Origin: Bacillota bacterium
GTDB taxonomy: Bacteria > Bacillota > Bacilli > Bacillales > Cytobacillaceae
Direction of reading: 5' to 3'
DNA: 29,431 bases
NCBI GenBank assembly: GCA_023387295.1
Contig: JAEWIG010000152.1
Location: forward strand, 1 to 29,431
Shown: positions 13,350 through 20,888 of the stretch, in pieces
How positions within the stretch are numbered: the first letter of the stretch is position 1
How the letters are laid out: the number at the start of each line of letters is the position of its first letter
Translations under genes and position numbers: made by a program
Notes under the pieces: model-generated
The model's input: only the letters and a program-made list of their open reading frames with translations
Databases searched by the model: none
Told to the model about the DNA's origin: nothing

Positions 13350-14567
13350 TTACAATACATTAAATTTTCCTTTTTTCATAACAAGTGAAGCTCCGCCAAT
13401 CATAAATATCGCACGGTTATCAATCATTTTTTTCATGAAAGATGCTTTTGAACCAACCATTTTCTTACCAAATGCTACACCGATCGCATCATCATCACCT
13501 AATGAACAAACCGTACCTTTAATATCTGGCTTAAATGATTCTAGCCCTGTTTTATTACGAACTAACGCAAGTATATTTCTCGCACAAACTTCTCCTTGCT
13601 GCATGGCAATTTGTGCAGTAGGTGGGAATGGACGATTAATTTCTTCGTTAATAATAAGTGAACTATCTCCAATGATGAAAACATTATCATGACCAGGAGC
13701 TCTTAAATCTGGCTGTACTTTTACGCGTCCACGCATAGCTTCAAAGCCTGATTTCTCGATAATTGCATTTCCACGAACACCTGCAGCCCAAACGACTGTA
13801 CCTGCTTTAATTTCCTCGACTTCATCTTCACCCTTGCCAACGATAATTCCTTCTGGTGTACATTCTTTAATAGCAGTACCAATTCGGAATTCAACACCCT
13901 TTTTCTCAAGCTTAGCAACAGCATAGTCAACTAATTCAGGGTCAAATCCAGGCAACACCATCGGAGCAGCTTCTACACAAATCACTTTTACTTTATTGAA
14001 ATCAACATCATATTCACGGCAAAGCTCTGGAATACGGTTTCCTAGTTCGCCAAGGAACTCAATACCTGTGAAGCCTGCACCACCGACAACAATTGTAAGT
14101 CGCTCATCCTTCTTCTCTACTTCGGTATTATATGTTGCAAACTGATATTCAATATGCTCGCGAATTTGACGGGCTGCATTTACATTTACAATTGAAAATG
14201 CGTACTCTTTCAATCCTTTAATTCCGAATGTTTCTGATTCTCCACCAAGAGCAACGACTAAATAATCATACTCTACTTCTCTATTTTCTAAGATGACTTT
14301 CTTTTCTTCTGTCTTAATTTCAACAGCTGTATCTTGAATAAATTCTACCTTATTTCGATCAATAACGGATTTAATATCATAGCGGACTCGATTGTGATGT
14401 AAAGTACCTGCTGAAGCTTCATGTAACCAAGTAGTTTCATAGTGATATTCGTTTTTATTAATGAGCACGATTTCAGCTTCATTCATTCCAGCAGCTTTCT
14501 GTAAACGAGTAGCTGTCATTAATCCACCATAACCTGCTCCTAAAATAACAATCTTCGGCTTTCTCAT
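13350..14567 (-). CDS. yumB: YumB, type II NADH dehydrogenase-like flavoprotein
   Basis: A peripheral membrane FAD enzyme of the NDH-2 family that would pass electrons from NADH to menaquinone without proton pumping. The 405-residue product begins MRKPKIVILGAGYGGLMTATRL (FAD-binding GxGxxG), has the YHYETTWLHEASAGTLHHNR segment, an NADH-binding second Rossmann site (VVGGAGFTGIEFLGEL), and the FAD-closing VFIIGDSS...PPTAQIAMQQG. B. subtilis YumB has the same start and a length of about 406. ATG 14567 is used because GGA lies about 10 bases upstream and an ATG at 14576 is too close to it. A Rex-like site lies upstream at 14671-14688. It differs from canonical Ndh, so the exact acceptor is not certain. 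Confidence 0.9.
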   Translation of the reverse strand: MRKPKIVILGAGYGGLMTATRLQKAAGMNEAEIVLINKNEYHYETTWLHEASAGTLHHNRVRYDIKSVIDRNKVEFIQDTAVEIKTEEKKVILENREVEYDYLVVALGGESETFGIKGLKEYAFSIVNVNAARQIREHIEYQFATYNTEVEKKDERLTIVVGGAGFTGIEFLGELGNRIPELCREYDVDFNKVKVICVEAAPMVLPGFDPELVDYAVAKLEKKGVEFRIGTAIKECTPEGIIVGKGEDEVEEIKAGTVVWAAGVRGNAIIEKSGFEAMRGRVKVQPDLRAPGHDNVFIIGDSSLIINEEINRPFPPTAQIAMQQGEVCARNILALVRNKTGLESFKPDIKGTVCSLGDDDAIGVAFGKKMVGSKASFMKKMIDNRAIFMIGGASLVMKKGKFNVL

Positions 14568-14670
14568 GTCAATCATATCCTTTTTTTGTGTTTTTTCTAA
14601 TACGACTAGCTGGTACTTAGAAACACTTCATACTCTGTATATTTTTTTATGATAAAATAAAGAAAAGAGT

Positions 14671-14688
14671 TTGTGATGTGTTTCACTA
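14671..14688 (-). promoter_or_regulatory. Rex-like operator upstream of yumB
   Basis: TTGTGATGTGTTTCACTA matches the Rex consensus TTGTGAAATnnTTCACAA at both half-sites except for minor changes. It lies about 105 bases before the yumB start, near a TATTTT/TATCAT -10 region on the minus strand. Rex senses NADH/NAD+ and controls ndh in B. subtilis, so the site fits the gene. Confidence 0.5.
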
Positions 14689-15001
14689 AAGATTTCAAAA
14701 AAAATTAATAATTTTGTCACAAAACTTTAACATATCTACAATTACATAATATTCTTTTCTCATTCATTTTTCAAGTTAAAAAACTGGTTAAACTTGTTTT
14801 GAAAATTTAAACTTTTCTACTGTGGAAATATTACTTACTAACCATACGGTAAATATTTTACTAAATAGCGATATTTCAACAAACACCGGTTTCTTGCGAA
14901 TGGAAACCTTTTCATAATCTTTTAATGAAAGAGTGAGCTTTATATTATTTTATGTTATTATTATGAAGTGGAATTGCACTATATTTTGAGGGGGATATGG
15001 C
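14689..15001. other. AT-rich divergent intergenic region between yumB and yumC
   Basis: About 430 bases separate the two divergent starts; apart from the Rex-like site this half holds no gene that I can support. The last 60 bases before yumC contain AT-rich candidate -10 sequences (TATATTATTTTATG, near 14940-14955) and the ribosome binding site GAGGGGG at 14988-14994, but I cannot assign a clear promoter. Confidence 0.4.
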
Positions 15002-15997
15002 GTGAAAGAAGATCAAACTGTATATGATATCACAATTATTGGTGGAGGTCCAATTGGATTATTTACCGCATTCTATGGTGGTATGAGACAAGCCACTGTA
15101 AAAATTATCGAAAGCTTGCCACAGCTTGGTGGTCAGTTATCTGCCTTATATCCAGAAAAATACATATATGATGTAGCGGGTTTTCCGAAGGTTCGTGCCG
15201 GAGAGTTAATCAATAACTTGAAAGAGCAAATGGCAAAATTCGAACCTACAACCGCATTAGAACAATCTGTTGAGAAGCTTGAAAAACAAGCAGATGGTAT
15301 CTTTAAGCTTACAACAAATAAGGAAATTCACTATTCCAAATCAGTCATTATTACAGCAGGAAATGGTGCATTTCAACCTCGTCGCTTAGAGCTTGAAAGT
15401 GCTACTCAATATGAAGGCAAAAACCTTCACTATTTCATTGACGATTTAAATCAATTTGCAGGGAAAAAAGTTGTTGTATTTGGTGGTGGAGACTCTGCAG
15501 TAGACTGGGCATTAATGCTTGAGCCCATTGCTGAAAAAGTTACGATCGTTCACCGTCGTGATAAATTCCGTGCTCATGAGCATAGCGTTGAAAATCTAAA
15601 TAATTCAAAAGTAGATATTAAAACACCATATGTTCCTTCAGAGTTAGTCGGTAATGAACAAGGCATAACTCAAGTTATTCTTGAAGGGGTAAATGACAAG
15701 GAAAAAGTGTCAATTGATGTGGATGCAGTCATCTGTAACTACGGTTTTGTTTCTTCTCTTGGACCGATTAAAGAATGGGGTCTTGAAATCGAAAAGAACT
15801 CTATTGTTGTCAATTCAAAAATGGAAACAAACATCCCAGGAGTTTATTCTGCTGGAGACATTTGTACATATGACGGTAAAGTAAAACTAATTGCATGCGG
15901 CTTTGGAGAAGCACCAACGGCAGTAAATCATGCAAAATCATTTATTGATCCGAAAGCAAAAATTCAACCGTTACACAGTAGTTCAATGTTTAGCTAA
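15002..15997 (+). CDS. yumC: Ferredoxin/flavodoxin-NADP+ oxidoreductase, thioredoxin reductase-like
   Basis: Transfers electrons between NADPH and ferredoxin or flavodoxin; in Bacillus it is the essential FNR of the TrxR-like class. The 331-residue product has the FAD-binding IIGGGPIGLFTAFYGGMRQA at the N-terminus, SLPQLGGQLSALYPEKYIYD, the NADPH site VVFGGGDSAVDWALML near residue 157, RRDKFRAHE, and the FAD-closing YSAGDICTYDGKVKLIACGFGEA. It lacks the CxxC redox pair of true thioredoxin reductases, as expected. Length and sequence agree closely with B. subtilis YumC (332). GTG 15002 follows GAGGGGG by 7 bases. It is monocistronic. Confidence 0.95.
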   Translation: MKEDQTVYDITIIGGGPIGLFTAFYGGMRQATVKIIESLPQLGGQLSALYPEKYIYDVAGFPKVRAGELINNLKEQMAKFEPTTALEQSVEKLEKQADGIFKLTTNKEIHYSKSVIITAGNGAFQPRRLELESATQYEGKNLHYFIDDLNQFAGKKVVVFGGGDSAVDWALMLEPIAEKVTIVHRRDKFRAHEHSVENLNNSKVDIKTPYVPSELVGNEQGITQVILEGVNDKEKVSIDVDAVICNYGFVSSLGPIKEWGLEIEKNSIVVNSKMETNIPGVYSAGDICTYDGKVKLIACGFGEAPTAVNHAKSFIDPKAKIQPLHSSSMFS

Positions 15998-16000
15998 AAA

Positions 16001-16037
16001 AATGAGGAGCATAGCCTAAAGTGGCTATCTCCTCATT
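16001..16037. terminator. Strong terminator between yumC and yutM
   Basis: AATGAGGAG and ATAGCC (16001-16016) pair with GGCTAT and CTCCTCATT (16023-16037), a 15-bp stem with one bulged C. A-run before and T-run after allow use from both sides. Confidence 0.9.
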
Positions 16038-16079
16038 TTTTACTGTTTCTTGTTCGAACAGTTTAATTTTAAAAACTAA

Positions 16080-16442
16080 TTAGCACTCCTCAGGAGTCCC
16101 CGCTTTAGTTGCTGTGCGGAACGAGGATCCACATCCACACGATGCAATTGCATTCGGATTATCGATCGTGAATCCGCCACCCATCATGGATTGCTTATAA
16201 TCAATCTTTGTTCCTTGTAGTATAGGAGCATCCTCTTTACTCACGACAATGTGAATGCCGTGTTGTTCAAATTGCGTATCGTTTTCTTCTATCTCATGAG
16301 CAAAACCCATTCCATATGATAAACCACTGCAGCCTCCACCCTTTACAGAAACGCGTAATAGGGCATTTTCTTCCTCATTTGCAACCATCATTTCCTTTAT
16401 TTGCTGAGCAGCTGCTTCCGTTAAATGTACTACTTCTGTCAT
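16080..16442 (-). CDS. yutM: YutM, A-type iron-sulfur carrier (HesB/IscA/ErpA-like)
   Basis: An A-type carrier delivering iron-sulfur clusters to target proteins. The 120-residue product has the three conserved cluster ligands: Cys in KGGGCSGLSYGM and the pair in the C-terminal SCGCGSSF. The C-terminus has a short extension with one more Cys (GTPEEC). GAAGGAG lies 10 bases before ATG 16442. In Bacillus this gene is an orphan outside the suf operon, as here; neighbours are YumC, YutI and YuzB, which fits a redox or cluster-supply role. Confidence 0.9.
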   Translation of the reverse strand: MTEVVHLTEAAAQQIKEMMVANEEENALLRVSVKGGGCSGLSYGMGFAHEIEENDTQFEQHGIHIVVSKEDAPILQGTKIDYKQSMMGGGFTIDNPNAIASCGCGSSFRTATKAGTPEEC

Positions 16443-16740
16443 TTATTTTTCACTCCTTCAAACTTATTTATTAACAATCATCCTTACTAACAGTATATAC
16501 AGAACAAAACATATGCTCAACTGAATTGAATTTCCTGTTTGCATCCATAACCTATCTGTAAAAAATTACTGTTTCCTATTATAAATTGATTCGACATAAA
16601 AAGTTCTTAATTAAAAAATCATTTTGAAAAGTAACATAAACTTCAGTACTTTTGTACCCTTATAAGGTATAATATAGGATATATGTAACGGTTATCGAAA
16701 TATCAAAATATATCTATTCACCTATAGGGAGGCGATCGCA

Positions 16741-17448
16741 GTGAGTCAAATTGAACCTACTTTTGACAGAAAATACGAGTGCATCTTATGTAAACAGCCG
16801 TTTACAACTAAAAAGCTCCGTTCAAGATTCATAAAAGCAACGAGTTTTGATACTGATTATTGTCCAACTTATTCTTCAGAAGAAACAAATCCAATTCTTT
16901 ATCATATAAATGTTTGCCCACACTGTGGATATTCTTCATCCAATGATTTTTCTCCTTATTTTCCTCCTGGAGCTCTTGAAGAGATAAAGTTAAAAGTATG
17001 CGAGCAGTGGGTACCACATAATTTTGGCGAAAAGAGAACAGTCACTGATGCCATAAAAACACTCAAGCTAGCCGGATACTGTGGAACCTTAAAGAAGGAA
17101 AAGAATATCGCCATTGCGGGAATTTATGCTAGACTTGCTTGGCTCTATCGTGGCATTGAGAACGAAGAACAGGAGCAGCGATTTATGAAGCTGGCAGCTA
17201 AAGCTTATTTAGATTCATACATGACTGATGATTTTAGAGGAACACAAGTATCAGAAAGTAAAATCCTATATTTAATTGGAGAATTCTCAAGAAGAACATA
17301 CCAATTCGAGCAAGCAGTAAAGTTTTTCTCAAAAGTCATCGAGCAGCAAAGTCGTTCAACAGAATCAGGAATTGTCGATATGGCAAGAGAACGCTGGTAT
17401 GAAATCCGGGAAGTCCAAAAAAACGCAAAACAAACTCAAGAAATATAA
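16741..17448 (+). CDS. DUF2225 protein with N-terminal zinc-ribbon and TPR-like helices
   Basis: A 235-residue cytoplasmic protein of the DUF2225 family, of unknown function. The N-terminal part has two CxxC pairs, CILC and CPHC, about 50 residues apart, typical of a zinc ribbon. The rest is helical with tetratricopeptide-like repeats: IAIAGIYARLAWLYRG, AAKAYLDSYM, and RTYQFEQAVKFFSKVIEQ. GGGAGG lies about 9 bases before GTG 16741. It has no operon partner: a terminator follows and yuzB converges from the other side. A scaffold or protein-binding role is only a guess from the repeats. Confidence 0.8.
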   Translation: MSQIEPTFDRKYECILCKQPFTTKKLRSRFIKATSFDTDYCPTYSSEETNPILYHINVCPHCGYSSSNDFSPYFPPGALEEIKLKVCEQWVPHNFGEKRTVTDAIKTLKLAGYCGTLKKEKNIAIAGIYARLAWLYRGIENEEQEQRFMKLAAKAYLDSYMTDDFRGTQVSESKILYLIGEFSRRTYQFEQAVKFFSKVIEQQSRSTESGIVDMARERWYEIREVQKNAKQTQEI

Positions 17449-17457
17449 AAAAACTGT

Positions 17458-17494
17458 AAAGCCCCCTTCTGATTTCACATCATAAGGGGGCTTT
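17458..17494. terminator. Bidirectional terminator between the DUF2225 gene and yuzB
   Basis: AAAGCCCCCTT (17458-17468) pairs with AAGGGGGCTTT (17484-17494); A- and T-runs flank it on both sides. Confidence 0.9.
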
Positions 17495-17500
17495 TCTTCA

Positions 17501-17740
17501 TTAGAACATTGGGTTTTCTTCTAAAAATTGATATATATTTTCAACCAGTTCATCTGGTGTATCAGCTGTAACCACTTCTCCATTAACAAGCGCAAAAAGA
17601 GTTTCCGCACATTTCCCACAATAACCAAGGCAACCATATTCAATTACATCTAAATCATAATCTTTATTCAAAATTTCCATCGTATTTTGTGAACCGCTAG
17701 CAAGATTACTAGAACAAAATTCAATGATTGGCTTTATCAC
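17501..17740 (-). CDS. yuzB: YuzB, small Cys-rich DUF1450 protein
   Basis: A 79-residue cytoplasmic protein of the DUF1450 family, small and thioredoxin-fold-like. Four cysteines, one near the N-terminus (C9 in IIEFCSSN) and three in the centre (YGCLGYCGKCAE), resemble the ligand layout of thioredoxin-like [2Fe-2S] ferredoxins, so an iron-sulfur or metal site is possible. No function is known to me. GTG 17740 follows GAGGTGATAAGAA. It is a single-gene unit between DUF2225 and yutJ. Confidence 0.82.
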   Translation of the reverse strand: MIKPIIEFCSSNLASGSQNTMEILNKDYDLDVIEYGCLGYCGKCAETLFALVNGEVVTADTPDELVENIYQFLEENPMF

Positions 17741-17828
17741 TTCTTATCACCTCGATACCCTTCCCTTTGTAATGCTACCTTTTTTCTACGAAATCTGCAA
17801 TATCTTTACAAAGGCTTTTTATTTTCAC

Positions 17829-17840
17829 AAAATCGTCGTC
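17829..17840. repeat. Possible short remnant of the palindromic element (copy E)
   Basis: AAAATCGTCGTC matches the first 12 bases of the element end; the sequence then diverges. It lies in the non-coding DNA between yuzB and yutJ. The match is short enough to be chance. Confidence 0.3.
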
Positions 17841-18016
17841 AGACTGTTCCTATGTAGAAAGTATTCTTCTATCATCTTTTAGTATTAACTGTCAAGTTAT
17901 TGGCTAGTAACTGTTGTGATTTTTCCATTATTTCGTTATACTTTCTATGGTTGAAGGTTATACACATATATATATTGAGAATATTGCTTACAGAACGGAC
18001 AAAAGGGGTAATTAAC

Positions 18017-19087
18017 GTGAAAAATCTTGTTATTCTTGGTGGTGGCTATGGTGGGATGCGACTCCTTGCTAAACTATTGCCAAATAATAGCCTTCCGGAA
18101 GATATCTCTATTACATTAATCGATCGTGTACCTTATCATTGCTTAAAAACCGAGTATTACGCATTAGCAGCTGGGACCATTTCGGACCAACATGTAAGGG
18201 TTTCCTTCCCTGAGGATCCTAGACTAACCATTAAATTTGGAGAAATTACCGGAATTGATCTAGATGCAAAAAAAATCCTGCTACAAAATGAAATCCCTGT
18301 TAAATATGATGAACTTGTGATTGGTCTAGGGTGTGAGGATAAGTTTCATAATGTACCTGGCGCTGAAAACTATACTTATAGCATCCAGACAATTGAAAAG
18401 GCAAGGGCAACCTACCAAGCATTAAATAATTTACCCTCCGATTCGATTGTTGGAATCGTAGGTGCAGGTTTAAGCGGTGTGGAAATTGCTTCTGAACTCC
18501 ATGAAAGCCGTCCAGATTTAATGATTAAACTATTTGACCGTGGAAGCCATATTCTTTCTGCTTTCCCAGATAGATTAGGCTTATATGTTGAAAATTGGTT
18601 TGAAACTCACGGAGTTGAAATTATTAGTCATTCCAATATTACAGCAGTAGAAGAAAATGTTCTATTTAATCATGATGAGCCTATTCCTTGTGATGCGATC
18701 GTCTGGACAGCGGGGATTCAACCGAACAAAGTTGTTCGTGATTTACCAGTTGAAAAAGATTCACAGGATCGGGTTATTTTAACAAAGCATCATAATCTTC
18801 CTACAGACGAGCATGTATATGTAGTTGGGGACTGTGCAAGCTTACCTCATGCTCCTAGTGCCCAATTAGCCGAGGGCCAGGCTGAACAAATAGCAGAAAT
18901 CTTATTGAAGCGATGGAAGGGAGAAACGCTTCCAGACACTATGCCTCAAATAAAGCTAAAAGGAGTTCTTGGTTCTTTAGGAAAAAAACAAGGATTCGGA
19001 GTTGTTGCCGACCGTGCGATTACTGGACGAGTGGCACGAATATTAAAGTCTGGTATTCTATGGATGTACAAATATCATCGGGGATAA
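18017..19087 (+). CDS. yutJ: YutJ, NADH dehydrogenase-like FAD flavoprotein
   Basis: A second NDH-2-related flavoprotein, distinct from YumB. From GTG 18017 (356 residues) it starts MKNLVILGGGYGGMRLLAKL (FAD-binding motif), has RVPYHCLKTEYYALAAGTIS, a second nucleotide-binding motif GIVGAGLSGVEIASEL, and VYVVGDCASLPHAPSAQLAEGQA near the end. It is shorter than YumB at the C-terminus and lacks an obvious membrane helix. B. subtilis YutJ has about the same length and start. AAAGGGG lies about 9 bases before the GTG; the frame stays open for 39 codons upstream, but those residues do not resemble the family. Acceptor unknown. Confidence 0.88.
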   Translation: MKNLVILGGGYGGMRLLAKLLPNNSLPEDISITLIDRVPYHCLKTEYYALAAGTISDQHVRVSFPEDPRLTIKFGEITGIDLDAKKILLQNEIPVKYDELVIGLGCEDKFHNVPGAENYTYSIQTIEKARATYQALNNLPSDSIVGIVGAGLSGVEIASELHESRPDLMIKLFDRGSHILSAFPDRLGLYVENWFETHGVEIISHSNITAVEENVLFNHDEPIPCDAIVWTAGIQPNKVVRDLPVEKDSQDRVILTKHHNLPTDEHVYVVGDCASLPHAPSAQLAEGQAEQIAEILLKRWKGETLPDTMPQIKLKGVLGSLGKKQGFGVVADRAITGRVARILKSGILWMYKYHRG

Positions 19088-19101
19088 AACAAGATACATA
19101 G

Positions 19102-19138
19102 AAAAATGGTCTCATAGATATCTATGGAGACCATTTTT
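19102..19138. terminator. Bidirectional terminator between yutJ and yuzD
   Basis: AAAAATGGTCTC (19102-19113) pairs with GAGACCATTTTT (19127-19138) and the loop itself folds (ATAGATATCTAT). It ends directly before the yuzD stop codon. Confidence 0.88.
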
Positions 19139-19139
19139 A

Positions 19140-19463
19140 TTATTTCGCCATATATCCGTACTTTTCCATTTCTGCATAAATCGTTTTTAGCTTGGGACTT
19201 CCTTCTCCGACTACTTCATTTTCAATAACGACAACAGGGTAAAACATATCTTCATCAATGACTCTTTGGGCAAAACTCTTCTTATCAAGTTCTTCTGGCG
19301 GATTATGAATATCGACATGTGTAATTTTAAAAGGTTGGTCTGGGTATTTTCTACTTATTGCTGCATCAAGCCATTCGTATGTTTCCTTTGATGATGGAAG
19401 ATTCACACAGCTTGGGCAGAGGATTTCGGCTCCATAAACAACCACTTCGATTTCTTGACTCAT
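19140..19463 (-). CDS. yuzD: YuzD, small thioredoxin-like DUF1462 protein
   Basis: A 107-residue protein of the DUF1462 family with a thioredoxin-like pattern: beta strand, then CPSC (residues 16-19, a CxxC redox pair), helix, and the strand FYPVVVIENEVVGEG with a proline where the cis-Pro of thioredoxins sits. A thiol redox role is likely by fold; the target is unknown. GGGGG precedes ATG 19463 by about 6 bases. It is divergent from yutI and lies next to other Fe-S and redox genes, as in B. subtilis. Confidence 0.82.
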   Translation of the reverse strand: MSQEIEVVVYGAEILCPSCVNLPSSKETYEWLDAAISRKYPDQPFKITHVDIHNPPEELDKKSFAQRVIDEDMFYPVVVIENEVVGEGSPKLKTIYAEMEKYGYMAK

Positions 19464-19631
19464 TCTTTTCCCCCATTTAGCTTTTCTTTAATCATAATCA
19501 TATACAGCATTATTTTACAACATAAAAGTATTAATAACCGATATGTTAACATTAAATGAAAATCAATCTCTTTAAATAGATTTTTGCTGCCATTATGATT
19601 ATAATAAGGAGTAAGAAAGGAGTAGATTTCA

Positions 19632-19871
19632 ATGGCAGAACAAACGACTTTGATTGAGCAAGTCCAAGAAGTACTAGATAAATTACGCCCGTTCCTTCTA
19701 CGCGATGGAGGAGACTGTGAACTTGTAGATGTTGAGGATGGTATTGTTAAACTTCGCCTACTAGGTGCATGCGGCTCATGCCCAAGCTCCACAATTACAT
19801 TAAAAGCAGGAATTGAGCGAGCATTATTAGAAGAAGTTCCTGGCGTAGTGGAAGTAGAGCAAGTTTTCTAA
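19632..19871 (+). CDS. yutI: YutI, NifU C-terminal-domain iron-sulfur scaffold/carrier
   Basis: A 79-residue NifU-like (Nfu) domain protein that holds and hands over a [4Fe-4S] cluster. The cluster motif is GACGSCPSS (CxxC) in the second half, within VKLRLLGACGSCPSSTITLK, followed by the GIERALLEEVPGVVEV helix. Sequence is strongly conserved in Bacillus. AAAGGAG lies 8 bases before ATG 19632. It is a single gene with its own perfect terminator, divergent from yuzD. Confidence 0.93.
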   Translation: MAEQTTLIEQVQEVLDKLRPFLLRDGGDCELVDVEDGIVKLRLLGACGSCPSSTITLKAGIERALLEEVPGVVEVEQVF

Positions 19872-19892
19872 TAAAAACTAAACAGAAACTTT

Positions 19893-19919
19893 AAAGCGAT
19901 GTCGTCATGACATCGCTTT
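19893..19919. terminator. Bidirectional terminator between yutI and thrB
   Basis: AAAGCGATGTC (19893-19903) and GACATCGCTTT (19909-19919) form a perfect 11-bp stem with a 5-base loop. The plus strand ends in a T-run; on the minus strand the stem is followed by T-poor sequence after the thrB stop. Confidence 0.88.
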
Positions 19920-19931
19920 TTTTGTAAAAAA

Positions 19932-20888
19932 CTAAATCGTCGTCGGATGCATTGAGCAAGCCTCAAAACTCCCTATCCCATTTCGTTCGGAGGAAAATAC
20001 ACTGCTTCCATTTTGATCAACCTTTAAGCAACGATACTCCATTTCTGGAAGAACCTCAGACAAGCCAGTTGCTACTGCATCGCCCATACCCTTTTCGGTT
20101 AAACAAAGAACAGTTGGTCCAGCACCACTTAATGCTACGCCAAATACACCTAACTTTGCAGCTTCCTCCTCAATTAACTCTAAATGAGGCACAAGCACAT
20201 TGCGATATGGTTGATGATATAGGTCTGCCTTCATCATCTTTCCTACTAGCGTGTAGTTGTGATTTAATAATGCAGCAACAAGAACGTTCCCGATTGCCCC
20301 TGCTTGTACAGCCTTTTTATAAGAAAACTCTTCTGGTAGCACATCTCGAGAATCCTTTGTCAAAAGCTCTTGCTTTGGGATGACGACAACCGCGTCTAAC
20401 TCCAAGTTTGAGAAGGTTTCCACATACACACCTTCCTCCAATTGACAACCAATTACTAAACCACCAAAAATACTAGCTCCTACATTATCTGGATGCCCCT
20501 CTATGCTCGTAGCAAGCTCTAGCTTTTCTTGTTTTGTTAATTGAAGCTGACAAAGCGAGTCGGCCAATTCAATTCCTGCCACAATGGCCGCGGCGCTTGA
20601 ACCAAGGCCTCTTGCAAGAGGAATATCACTGCTCATTCGAATGGTACAGCCTGGCAGCTTTTGATCGTATCTCGCTGCTGTCTCCATTGCAATTTGAAAA
20701 ATAAAATTTTTTTCATCCTTTGGAAAAGCAGTCAGCTGAGCTGATAAAGGAACAACCTCCCATTTATCTGCTTTTTCTATCTCTAATGTTAAATAAGCAT
20801 TCAGGGCTAAACCTAACGAATCGAAGCCAGGACCTAAGTTGGCAGAGCTTCCAGGAACTTTAATAATGAGCATCTCACCTTCGCTCAT
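19932..20888 (-). CDS. thrB: Homoserine kinase with element-derived C-terminus
   Basis: A GHMP-family kinase that phosphorylates L-homoserine in threonine synthesis. The 318-residue product has VPGSSANLGPGFDSLGLAL at the N-terminus, the ATP-binding PLARGLGSSAAAIVAG near residue 90, and the C-terminal ALSGAGPTVLCL motif. It is about 9 residues longer than the 309 I recall for B. subtilis. The last codons (EACSMHPTTI-stop) coincide with the end of the palindromic element (copy C, 19934-19962), which supplies the TAG stop. The start overlaps thrC by 4 bases (ATGA), the mark of translational coupling in the hom-thrC-thrB operon. Function is clear despite the odd tail. Confidence 0.94.
   Translation of the reverse strand: MSEGEMLIIKVPGSSANLGPGFDSLGLALNAYLTLEIEKADKWEVVPLSAQLTAFPKDEKNFIFQIAMETAARYDQKLPGCTIRMSSDIPLARGLGSSAAAIVAGIELADSLCQLQLTKQEKLELATSIEGHPDNVGASIFGGLVIGCQLEEGVYVETFSNLELDAVVVIPKQELLTKDSRDVLPEEFSYKKAVQAGAIGNVLVAALLNHNYTLVGKMMKADLYHQPYRNVLVPHLELIEEEAAKLGVFGVALSGAGPTVLCLTEKGMGDAVATGLSEVLPEMEYRCLKVDQNGSSVFSSERNGIGSFEACSMHPTTI
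19934..19962. repeat. Partial copy of the palindromic element inside the thrB 3' end (copy C)
   Basis: AAATCGTCGTCGGATGCATT followed by GAGCAAGCC matches copy A at all but two or three positions. It is read on the minus strand as part of thrB, giving the tail ACSMHPTTI; copy A on the same strand reads ACSMNPTTI. Confidence 0.65.

Noticed and set aside
13288..13692. A 134-codon plus-strand frame starting with ATG behind an excellent GGAGGAG site
   Set aside because: It runs antisense to yumB, its first codons fall in the yumB terminator hairpin, and its sequence is low-complexity and typical of an antisense shadow. A very short leader peptide cannot be fully excluded.
16650..16690. CCTTATAAGG palindrome and TATAAT before the DUF2225 gene as an operator-promoter
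   Set aside because: No -35 at proper spacing could be found and a 10-bp AT-rich palindrome is expected by chance in such DNA.
19460..19792. A 110-codon minus-strand frame across yutI and the yutI-yuzD gap
   Set aside because: It lies antisense to the highly conserved yutI and begins with shadow-like Ser/Pro/Arg-rich sequence; it overlaps the yuzD start region and resembles no family.
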